From assembly GCA_019113455.1 (NCBI GenBank), contig DXHG01000039.1, positions 1 through 11,570 of the forward strand: a stretch of 11,570 nt of DNA, read 5' to 3'. This document shows positions 1-6,237 of this stretch, in pieces. Every line of letters begins with the position of its first letter. The first letter of the stretch is position 1. This DNA is from Candidatus Treponema faecavium (GTDB lineage: Bacteria > Spirochaetota > Spirochaetia > Treponematales > Treponemataceae). Made by a program: the position numbers and the translations under genes. The notes under the pieces are model-generated. The model was not told the origin of the DNA and did no database searches. It was given only the letters and a program-made list of their open reading frames with translations.

Positions 1-190
1 GTCGGCCAGCGAGACACTTGCCGATGGCAAACGTTTCATTTGCCGACGGCAAACTGAAAATTTGCAATCGGCACGTGCGCCGCTGGCCATCGGCAAAATT
101 CACGTCTGATAAACGGCAAAATAAAATTTTGCCAGCGGCAAATGTAAATTTTTTAAACGGGAAATTTGTCAGCCGACGGCAAATGTGCAG
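1..190. repeat. Degenerate 22-bp tandem array of imperfect palindromes
   Basis: The block GGCAAA, or a 1-3 base variant, starts at 4, 26, 48, 70, 92, 115, 137, 159 and 178. The steps are 22,22,22,22,23,22,22 and 19 bp. Around each block sits a dyad with consensus TTTGCCGAYGGCAAA followed by about 7 variable bases. The copy at 39-53 is a perfect palindrome around one central base, the copy at 128-142 has perfect 6-bp arms, and the copy at 18-31 is nearly perfect. Copies at about 61, 106 and 150 keep mainly one half. The first unit is cut by the window edge, so the array probably extends further left. Because 22 is not a multiple of 3, the repeat cannot encode a repeated peptide. It may be an operator array for the mgl promoter about 80 bp downstream, or a decayed minisatellite; the sequence does not decide this. 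Confidence 0.8.
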
Positions 191-266
191 CAGCGCGGCG
201 GACAGCGTGTATATATGCGTGAGAAGTGAAGTTTCTGTTAAAATTGGCACAAATATAAAAAAAATT

Positions 267-351
267 ATTTGACAAATTATTTTTTTCGGATTAGTATAGT
301 CATAATTCGGCGTGAACGAACACATACGCTGAAATTGTTTATTTGTCAAAA
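267..351. promoter_or_regulatory. Two near-identical dyads flanking the mglB promoter
   Basis: ATTTGACAAAT at 267-277 is an 11-bp palindrome around one central base and overlaps the -35 box of the mglB promoter. ATTTGTCAAAA at 341-351 matches the reverse complement of the first copy at 10 of 11 positions and lies in the mRNA leader. Their centres are 74 bp apart, close to seven helical turns. This could be a repressor pair, but the motif is short and A/T-rich, so chance is a real possibility. Confidence 0.3.
269..297 (+). promoter_or_regulatory. mglB promoter, housekeeping sigma type
   Basis: A perfect -35 hexamer TTGACA (269-274) is followed after 17 bp by TAGTAT (292-297), which matches four of six positions of TATAAT. 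TATAGT at 295-300 is an alternative -10 with a 20-bp spacer. The predicted start near 304 gives a leader of about 60 nt before the mglB start codon. The T-rich spacer and A/T-rich upstream sequence (251-268) fit a strong promoter. The palindrome array ends about 80 bp upstream. Confidence 0.7.
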
Positions 352-367
352 ACCGTAGGAGGTAAAG

Positions 368-1588
368 ATGAAGAAGTTACTTGGTACCGTTTTGGCTCTG
401 TCCGTAATCGGTGGTGTTGCATTTGCGGGAGGCAGCCAGGACACGGCTGCTGCCGGCGCGTCAGGTTCTGTTGTTTTGAACAAGGATAAGCCGGTGGTAT
501 TCTTTAACCGCCAGCCTTCAGATCCGACAACCGGCGAAATCGACATGACTTCCATGAACTGGAACGACAAGACATACTATGTTGGCTTTGATGCAGCAGG
601 CGGCGGCGCCGTGCAGGGTCAGATGATTGTCGATTTCCTGGCAGGCAGCGATGCTTCCATCGACCGCAACGGAGACGGTATCATCGGTTATGTACTGTGC
701 ATCGGCGACGTTGGACACAACGATTCCCGCGCCCGTACAGAAGGTATCCGCAAGGCGCTTGGCACCTATGCCGGTTCAACAGATCCGGGAACAGTACAGG
801 AAGGTTCCGTGACTGTCGGCGGCACGACATACAAAGTAGTAGAGCTTGAAGGCCGCGCGATGACCGGTACCGACGGTTCAACTTGGAATGCAAACGCCGC
901 TACCGAAGCGATGGGCGGCTGGGCAACCAGATTCGGCGATCAGATCGATATGGTTATCTCAAACAACGACGGTATGGCGATGGGCTGTCTGCAGGCTTCA
1001 AACTATCCGGCAGGCGTGCCGATTTTCGGTTATGATGCAAACGCTGACGCTATCGACGCGATCGGAAACGGCCAGCTGACCGGTACTGTTTCTCAGAACG
1101 TTGACGCGCAGGCTGCAGGCACGCTGCAGGTTCTGCGCAACCTGCTCGACGGTCTCACCGGTGAAGCGGTATACACCAACGGCATCACCGTTGCCAACGC
1201 TGACGGCGGCAAAATCTCTGCTCCGGTTGACTATGTTGCCGATACAAAAGCGCTGCTCGCTCAGAACACCGGCGTAAACGCTTCCAACTGGCAGGATTAC
1301 CGCGCGGGCGTCCGTGATGCAGGCATTGTGCAGAGCACTGCTGAAACAAAGAAAGTGCTCCTGACCATCTACAACTCAGCTGATAACTTCCTGTCAACGT
1401 CATATGTTCCGGCTCTGAACTACTATGCACCGCTGTACAACATCGACCTGACGATTGTACAGGGTGACGGACAGAACGAATCCAGCTGCCTTGACAGATT
1501 CACGAACCTGAACAACTACGACGCATATGCGATCAATATGGTTAAGACCAATTCCGGACGGGATTACCTGGATAAGCTGAGATACTAG
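368..1588 (+). CDS. mglB: Periplasmic galactose/glucose-binding protein, circularly permuted MglB
   Basis: This is the solute receptor of the Mgl ABC importer. The start is fixed by AGGAGG at 357-362, 5 bp before ATG. Residues 1-20 form a signal peptide ending AFA|GG, and no lipobox cysteine is present. The mature protein begins at a point that is internal in E. coli MglB (FFNRQPS, N47). It then carries an EF-hand-like calcium loop (D99, N101, D103), H117/D119/R123, W173, the NNDGMAMG segment (N199/N200), D223 and N244. These correspond to the known E. coli sugar ligands. The segment that is N-terminal in E. coli (TIYNSADNF, with D339 and F341, through INMV) is instead at residues 328-406. 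The protein is therefore a circular permutation, as I recall was reported for T. pallidum Tp0684. mglA and mglC follow, supporting glucose/galactose uptake. Identity is very likely; the exact sugar preference is inferred. Confidence 0.93.
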   Translation: MKKLLGTVLALSVIGGVAFAGGSQDTAAAGASGSVVLNKDKPVVFFNRQPSDPTTGEIDMTSMNWNDKTYYVGFDAAGGGAVQGQMIVDFLAGSDASIDRNGDGIIGYVLCIGDVGHNDSRARTEGIRKALGTYAGSTDPGTVQEGSVTVGGTTYKVVELEGRAMTGTDGSTWNANAATEAMGGWATRFGDQIDMVISNNDGMAMGCLQASNYPAGVPIFGYDANADAIDAIGNGQLTGTVSQNVDAQAAGTLQVLRNLLDGLTGEAVYTNGITVANADGGKISAPVDYVADTKALLAQNTGVNASNWQDYRAGVRDAGIVQSTAETKKVLLTIYNSADNFLSTSYVPALNYYAPLYNIDLTIVQGDGQNESSCLDRFTNLNNYDAYAINMVKTNSGRDYLDKLRY

Positions 1589-1601
1589 TTATAACCGATA
1601 C

Positions 1602-1629
1602 GGCGCGCGCTGTCTGCGCAGCGCGCGTC
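1602..1629 (+). other. GC-rich hairpin just after mglB
   Basis: CGCGCGCTG (1604-1612) pairs with CAGCGCGCG (1619-1627) around a 6-nt loop, and the stem can be extended outward by a G-T and a G-C pair. There is no T-run directly after it, so it is not a standard terminator alone. It lies 13 bp after the mglB stop. Such hairpins commonly protect binding-protein mRNA from 3' decay, giving more binding protein than transporter. That role is inferred. Confidence 0.6.
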
Positions 1630-1647
1630 TGGCGCAGTTAAAAACAG

Positions 1648-1660
1648 TATACGGCGTATA
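1648..1660. promoter_or_regulatory. 13-bp palindrome between mglB and mglA
   Basis: TATACGGCGTATA is a perfect palindrome around one central base. Its 11-bp core is repeated exactly, in inverse orientation, at 6175-6185 in the other plus-strand gene upstream region. It sits between the two hairpins of the mglB-mglA gap and abuts the terminator stem. Possible operator; no regulator is visible in the window. Confidence 0.35.
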
Positions 1661-1697
1661 AACAACCATGTCCCGTTTGGGGCATGGTTGTTTGTTA
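1660..1697 (+). terminator. Intrinsic terminator-like hairpin between mglB and mglA
   Basis: AAACAACCATG (1660-1670) is exactly complementary to CATGGTTGTTT (1683-1693). The stem continues inward through TCCC/GGGG (one T-G wobble) to a GTTT tetraloop, about 15 bp in all. The T-rich tail TTTGTTATT follows. Because mglA starts only about 20 bp further on and has no clear promoter of its own, this is probably a leaky terminator that lowers mglAC expression relative to mglB. Confidence 0.7.
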
Positions 1698-1717
1698 TTA
1701 CACAAAAGGGGGAAGCC

Positions 1718-3214
1718 TTGGATAATGAAGTTGTACTGGAAATAAAAAATCTTTCAAAATCCTTCGCGAAAAATAAGGTTCTTGACGGCATCAACCTGCA
1801 GGTAAAAAAAGGTTCTGTGCTCGGCCTGATGGGAGAAAATGGAGCGGGCAAATCAACGATGATGAAATGCCTGTTCGGTATCTATGCCAAAGACGAGGGC
1901 CAGATATCGTTGATGCACAAACTGATAGATTTTAAGAATCCGAAAGACGCGCTTGAAAACGGCGTTGCGATGGTTCACCAGGAGCTGAATCAGTGCCTTG
2001 ACCGCACGGTAACGGACAATCTGTTTCTTGGACGGTATCCGACGCGGATGGGCGTTATCGATGAGGCAAAGATGTTCAAAGACAGCGCCAATTTGTTTGC
2101 GTCTCTGAATATGAATGTGAATCCCAAGACTGTTATGCGCACAATGTCGGTGTCGCAGCGGCAGATGGTCGAAATCGCAAAAGCCGTTTCGTATGACGCG
2201 AAAATTATCGTGCTTGACGAGCCGACATCGTCGCTCACTGAGCGCGAAGTAAACAAGCTGTTTTCAATCGTAAACGATCTGCGCGCAAAAGGCGTGTCGT
2301 TCGTGTATATTTCGCACAAGATGGACGAGATATTTCAGATCTGCGACGAGGTCGCCGTTCTGCGCGACGGCAAGATGATTTTTTCCAAGCCGATTAAGGA
2401 AACGAACATGAACGAGATCATATCGGCAATGGTCGGCCGTTCACTGGATAAGCGTTTCCCCGATGTAGACAATGCTCCGGCTGAGAATTATCTTGAAGTC
2501 AGAAACTTCTCGACAAAATTTGAGCCCATCCTTGAAGATATTTCTTTTTCTGTGCGCAAGGGTGAAATATTCGGTCTGTACGGTCTGGTCGGCGCGGGGC
2601 GCAGCGAGCTGCTTGAGGCGATGTTCGGCGTGCGCACGGTTTCGCGCGGCGAGCTGATGCTCGGCGGCAGAAAACTGCGGTTTAACAACAGCCGTGATGC
2701 AATGGATTACGGGTTTGCGCTTGTTACGGAGGAGCGCAAGCTGAACGGCATGTTCGGTAAAGCGAATATCGAGTTTAATACCGTTATAACGAATCTGGAC
2801 AGCTATAAGACGCACGGCGTGCTGTCAAACCGCAAGATGCGGGATGCGGCGAACAAGGAAATCAAGATCATGCACACCAAGTGCGTTTCTGCCGAAGAAT
2901 TGATTTCTGCGCTCAGCGGCGGCAATCAGCAGAAGGTTATTATCGGCAAGTGGCTTGAACGCGCACCTGAAGTGTTCCTGCTTGACGAACCGACGCGCGG
3001 TATAGACGTCGGTGCCAAGTATGAGATCTATCAGCTTATTATCAGTATGGCAAAGCAGGGAAAGACGATTATTGTTGTTTCCAGCGAAATGCCTGAGATA
3101 TTGGGCATTACAAACCGTATCGCCGTTATGTCGAATCACCGGCTTGCGGGTATTGTAAACACCAAAGAAACAAATCAGGAAGAGCTGCTGCGGCTCTCTG
3201 CGAAATATTTATAA
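1718..3214 (+). CDS. mglA: Galactose/glucose ABC importer ATPase MglA
   Basis: The energy-coupling subunit of the Mgl transporter has two fused nucleotide-binding domains on the cytoplasmic face. I choose TTG at 1718: it follows AGGGGG (1707-1712) by 5 bp and gives 498 residues, near the family norm. A longer frame from another TTG at 1688 would begin inside the terminator hairpin. Domain 1 has Walker A GENGAGKS (39-46), Q88, signature SVSQRQ (144-149), Walker B ending E168 and switch H200. Domain 2 has GLVGAGRS (289-296) with arginine in place of the Walker lysine, a good LSGGNQQ signature (399-405), LLDEPTRG with E424, and serine instead of the switch histidine. Such degeneracy is usual in domain 2 of CUT2 ATPases. 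The match to E. coli MglA is close throughout, including VGRSL..RFPD and SSEMPE..GIT. mglC starts 12 bp after the stop. Confidence 0.95.
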   Translation: MDNEVVLEIKNLSKSFAKNKVLDGINLQVKKGSVLGLMGENGAGKSTMMKCLFGIYAKDEGQISLMHKLIDFKNPKDALENGVAMVHQELNQCLDRTVTDNLFLGRYPTRMGVIDEAKMFKDSANLFASLNMNVNPKTVMRTMSVSQRQMVEIAKAVSYDAKIIVLDEPTSSLTEREVNKLFSIVNDLRAKGVSFVYISHKMDEIFQICDEVAVLRDGKMIFSKPIKETNMNEIISAMVGRSLDKRFPDVDNAPAENYLEVRNFSTKFEPILEDISFSVRKGEIFGLYGLVGAGRSELLEAMFGVRTVSRGELMLGGRKLRFNNSRDAMDYGFALVTEERKLNGMFGKANIEFNTVITNLDSYKTHGVLSNRKMRDAANKEIKIMHTKCVSAEELISALSGGNQQKVIIGKWLERAPEVFLLDEPTRGIDVGAKYEIYQLIISMAKQGKTIIVVSSEMPEILGITNRIAVMSNHRLAGIVNTKETNQEELLRLSAKYL

Positions 3215-3226
3215 TGAGGTTACGGA

Positions 3227-4933
3227 ATGGCAAACGATACTACTAAAAACGGCTACGGTGTTCCTTCTCTTGATGAAGACGCAAAACTTGCCGAATACAG
3301 CAGCCAGCTTGACGCGCTGCGCCGGGACGGCGTTGCGAAAATACTGGAGCTCAATCAGGAGATTCTTACTGTTAAAAAGAATAAGCTGATTGATGCGGCG
3401 ACGAAAAATAAAATTATTGCCGATCATAAGGCGCAGATAGAAAAAGCCAAGCAGATTGCGGCGCAGAACGCATCAAAAGACAAGGAACTGACAAAACAGG
3501 CTGTCGATTATGCAAACGGCGTGTTTGCGAAGTATGAAAAAGCTGTTATCGCTGCAGAGAACGCCAATATCGAACGGTTTAAGGCGGATTATGCAAAGCA
3601 GGTGCAGCGCATCAATGACGAGGCTGTCAAAAAAGAAGCGCAGATACGCACAAGTTATGCAAACAAGACGTCTGCCGATGCACAGGCTGCGCTTAAAGTT
3701 GATATTGACGCGCACCGGTATGAAGTAAAATCTGCACTGTTTGACGCAAAGAACGCATTTTCTACTGCGGTGCAGCGGGCAAAGGACGCAAAGAACCAGG
3801 CGTTTATCGATCACGTGCAGAAAAACATTGCGCTGCGCAACGGAAAGACTACGTTCTCCGAAAACTTTGTCATGAGCGTAAAGGACTATGTGTATAAGTT
3901 CAAGCTGTCAAAGTTCTTCCTTGATAACGGTCTGTATCTGGCGATTCTGGTGTTCTTTATCGTCTGTGTTATCCTTGCGCCTCTTTCAGGAAGCGGAAAC
4001 CTGCTTACGCTGCCGAATATCTTTACGATTCTTGAGCAGTCATCAACACGTATGTTCTACGCGCTCGGTGTTGCAGCGCTGATTCTGCAGGCCGGCACCG
4101 ACTTGAGCGTCGGACGCATGGTTGCTCTCGGCGCGGTAACGACCGGTCTTATCCTGCACCCGGGTATGAATATCGTTACGTTCTTCGGCATGGGTCCGTG
4201 GGACTTTTCCCCGATACCGATGGGCGTGCGCGTGCTTTTGGCGCTGGTGAGTTCCATTATATTGTGCGTGGCGTTCAGCGCGTTTGCCGGTTTCTTTACC
4301 GCGCGGTTTAAGATGCACCCGTTTATTTCAACGCTTGCGACGCAGCTCATCATCTACGGTCTGTTGTTCTTTGGAACGAGCGGTACGCCGGTCGGTTCCA
4401 TCGACGGTGATATTAAAGACTTAATCGGCGGACGCTGGATTCTCGGTATTCTCAACGGAGAGCTTGTTACGTTCCCGAAACTGATTATACCTGCGCTTGT
4501 CGCTATCATTGTTGCATGGTTTATCTGGAATAAGACAACGTTCGGCAAGAACATGTACGCAGTCGGCGGCAACGCGGAAGCCGCGAGCGTGAGCGGCATC
4601 AGCGTATTCCGTACGACGATGGGCGTATTTATCATGGCCGGTATCTTCTACGGCTGCGGTTCGTTCCTTGAAGCGTTTAAGGCAAATGCGAGCGCCGGTA
4701 CGGGTCAGGGCTATGAGCTTGACGCCATTGCGGCGTGTGTTGTCGGCGGTATTTCGTTCAACGGCGGTATCGGTAAAATCGGCGGTGCCGTTGTTGGTGT
4801 TATCATTTTCCAGGGATTAACATACTGTCTGACGTTCCTCGGTATCGATACAAACCTGCAGTTTGTGTTCAAAGGTTTTATCATTATCGCGGCTGTTGCG
4901 CTTGACAGCGTCAAGTATCTGAAGAAGAAATAA
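3227..4933 (+). CDS. mglC: Galactose/glucose ABC permease MglC with long N-terminal helical extension
   Basis: This is the membrane subunit of the Mgl importer (BPD_transp_2, CUT2). GAGGT at 3216-3220 lies 6 bp before ATG. Residues from about 230 to 568 match E. coli MglC along its length: GTDLSVGR, the cytoplasmic WNKTTFGKN..AVGGNAEAASVSG loop, YELDAIAACVVGG and the final ALDSVKYLKKK. The first membrane segment is at about 235-251. Residues 1-230 have no counterpart in the roughly 336-residue E. coli protein. They are rich in Lys, Ala, Glu, Asp and Gln and contain no proline from 14 to 251, so they should form long alpha-helix or coiled coil. Since the permease N-terminus lies inside the cell, this part is probably cytoplasmic. 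Codon use and frame run smoothly into the permease, so it is not an assembly fusion. Its role is unknown. Confidence 0.93.
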   Translation: MANDTTKNGYGVPSLDEDAKLAEYSSQLDALRRDGVAKILELNQEILTVKKNKLIDAATKNKIIADHKAQIEKAKQIAAQNASKDKELTKQAVDYANGVFAKYEKAVIAAENANIERFKADYAKQVQRINDEAVKKEAQIRTSYANKTSADAQAALKVDIDAHRYEVKSALFDAKNAFSTAVQRAKDAKNQAFIDHVQKNIALRNGKTTFSENFVMSVKDYVYKFKLSKFFLDNGLYLAILVFFIVCVILAPLSGSGNLLTLPNIFTILEQSSTRMFYALGVAALILQAGTDLSVGRMVALGAVTTGLILHPGMNIVTFFGMGPWDFSPIPMGVRVLLALVSSIILCVAFSAFAGFFTARFKMHPFISTLATQLIIYGLLFFGTSGTPVGSIDGDIKDLIGGRWILGILNGELVTFPKLIIPALVAIIVAWFIWNKTTFGKNMYAVGGNAEAASVSGISVFRTTMGVFIMAGIFYGCGSFLEAFKANASAGTGQGYELDAIAACVVGGISFNGGIGKIGGAVVGVIIFQGLTYCLTFLGIDTNLQFVFKGFIIIAAVALDSVKYLKKK

Positions 4934-4951
4934 CAGTCTCGCAGAGAGAGC

Positions 4952-4985
4952 GGGCTGCTTCCCGGCAGGGAGGCAGCCCTTTTTT
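4952..4985 (+). terminator. Intrinsic terminator of the mgl operon
   Basis: GGGCTGCTTCCC (4952-4963) pairs with GGGAGGCAGCCC (4968-4979), giving a 12-bp stem with one T-G wobble and a GGCA loop. Six T residues follow (4980-4985). It lies 18 bp after the mglC stop and is a textbook rho-independent signal for the plus strand. The minus-strand gene ends just to its right, but its transcript would meet no T-run after the stem, so termination there is less clear. Confidence 0.93.
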
Positions 4986-4992
4986 ATGGTCA

Positions 4993-6123
4993 TTACGTCT
5001 GTATCTGGTGCTTTTCACCGTATATTTGGCGCACTGCGTCTTTTGCGGAGGTAAAAAGAAGCTGTATAATATGGATAATGATTTCTCTTGTATCGGCATC
5101 TACCTTGCGCATTGCGCCAAGCATCGCAATGGAATTTTCGATGATGTTCGTGTGAAAATCAGAAAGCCGCTGCGCCTTGCTCGCCTGTATGATTTCCGCA
5201 ATAGTGTTTACGAGAATGCGCCGCTGCGGAATATCGAGCTTGGCGAGCAGGTTCTTTACGGTGCGGTCAATCATATGGCTTGAAAGCGAGATGCCCTGAA
5301 TCAGGCAGAAGCGCGGCCCGCTGAGCACCCATGAGAATGTGTCGTGCTGCATGAGTCCCCGTTCCGTGCTTTCTACGATTGATATGGTTCCGACTTGTTC
5401 AAAGAGCATACCGACAACCGACATTTCCGGTATAAACGTGTGCACAGCAGGGATGTCAAGGCAAAAGTCTTTTGTGTCAAGCGTTTCCTGCGTGAATCCG
5501 GGGCCGTCAAAATTATATACACCCGTTATCCTGCTTTTGAGCTTTTGGCTGCATTTTGCCGCCGCATACACGGCAAGATTTCCTCCCTTTGAGTGTCCGC
5601 CGAGCAGTATGGTCTTAAACGGCCGCAGCGCCGCCGCTGTCTGCACATAGCGGACGGCCTCGTGCTGCGCCGGTATTTCCGGCAGAAACGCCATGTTAAA
5701 ATCTTCTTTCCAGCCGATAAGCGTGTCGTCGGTGCCGCGGAACGCACAGAAAAGCGTTTTATTGGGCAGCACAAACGAAACAGCCGCAAACTGTTTTTCT
5801 GCCGTGCTGTCGATGATATTCACGTAGGCGCACAGCGGAATGTTTTTAAACCGCGCCGCGGTGGTGACTGAGCGCAGCAGTTCAACTGTCTTTTTGCTGA
5901 TAAGCGGGCCGTTATCGCTGCGTTCTGCAAAGTCAGGTGCAGTGAAAAATCTGTCTGCTGCTTCCGCAAGCGATACGGTGTCTTTGCTTTCGAGAGCGGG
6001 AACAATACCGTCAAACTTGATGTATGAAAGCTGCACGAATATAAGACAGTCTATTTCGTTCAGCGCCGCCGCCTCAAATGATATATCGCCGCGCCACAGT
6101 ACATAGTCAAGCAAGTCTGCCAT
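4993..6123 (-). CDS. DUF2974/Mbeg1-like alpha/beta hydrolase (putative lipase or esterase)
   Basis: The 376-residue product has the N-terminal signature of the DUF2974 (Mbeg1-like) family: LLDYVLWRGDISF (4-16) and NEIDCLIFVQLSYIKFDGIV. It also has the features of a class-3-lipase-like fold: AFRGTDD (127-133, probable oxyanion strand) and the nucleophile elbow GHSKG (176-180, S178). D206 in DGPGF and H260 in QHDTF are candidate triad partners. No signal peptide or clear membrane segment is seen, so it is probably cytoplasmic. The start has AGGAGG 7 nt upstream (6131-6136 on the plus strand). The gene stands alone, convergent with mglC and divergent from the WD40 gene; I see no convincing promoter. 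The family is uncharacterised and the substrate cannot be deduced. Confidence 0.82.
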   Translation of the reverse strand: MADLLDYVLWRGDISFEAAALNEIDCLIFVQLSYIKFDGIVPALESKDTVSLAEAADRFFTAPDFAERSDNGPLISKKTVELLRSVTTAARFKNIPLCAYVNIIDSTAEKQFAAVSFVLPNKTLFCAFRGTDDTLIGWKEDFNMAFLPEIPAQHEAVRYVQTAAALRPFKTILLGGHSKGGNLAVYAAAKCSQKLKSRITGVYNFDGPGFTQETLDTKDFCLDIPAVHTFIPEMSVVGMLFEQVGTISIVESTERGLMQHDTFSWVLSGPRFCLIQGISLSSHMIDRTVKNLLAKLDIPQRRILVNTIAEIIQASKAQRLSDFHTNIIENSIAMLGAMRKVDADTREIIIHIIQLLFTSAKDAVRQIYGEKHQIQT

Positions 6124-6174
6124 AACAGTGCCTCCTTATAGTATAAATATCCTGTCCGCAGTCTGGATACAGAA

Positions 6175-6185
6175 ATACGCCGTAT
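6175..6185. promoter_or_regulatory. 11-bp palindrome in the divergent gap 6124-6237
   Basis: ATACGCCGTAT is a perfect palindrome around one central base. It is the exact reverse complement of the core of the palindrome at 1649-1659. It lies just upstream of the -35 box of the WD40-gene promoter and about 50 bp upstream of the hydrolase gene start, a suitable place for an operator. Functional assignment is a guess. Confidence 0.35.
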
Positions 6186-6195
6186 GCAAAGAATG

Positions 6196-6224
6196 TTGTT
6201 ATTTCTGCACTGTTGTACTATAAT
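6196..6224 (+). promoter_or_regulatory. Promoter of the WD40-DUF2147 unit
   Basis: TTGTTA (6196-6201) and a perfect TATAAT (6219-6224) are separated by 17 bp. Transcription should begin near 6231, only about 7 nt before the ATG at 6238. A transcript from this promoter could not include the in-frame ATG at 6184. This supports the later start and implies a nearly leaderless message. Confidence 0.65.
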
Positions 6225-6237
6225 CTGTACTGATACT

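Noticed and set aside
1..190. CRISPR array
   Set aside because: Units of about 22 bp with 7-bp linkers are far too short for repeat plus spacer, the copies are degenerate, and no cas genes are seen.
244..262. Sigma-54 promoter suggested by TTGGCAC at 244-250
   Set aside because: The required GC of the -12 element is missing; the following bases are only A and T.
18..272. An 84-codon open frame across the palindrome array
   Set aside because: It has no ribosome binding site, its residues follow the 22-bp DNA repeat out of frame, and it ends inside the mglB promoter.
1688..1717. Upstream TTG start for mglA
   Set aside because: It lies in the terminator stem, has no ribosome binding site, and the added residues match nothing in MglA proteins.
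6184..6237. Upstream ATG start for the WD40 gene
   Set aside because: It lies upstream of the -10 box and would place 18 extra residues before a good signal peptide.
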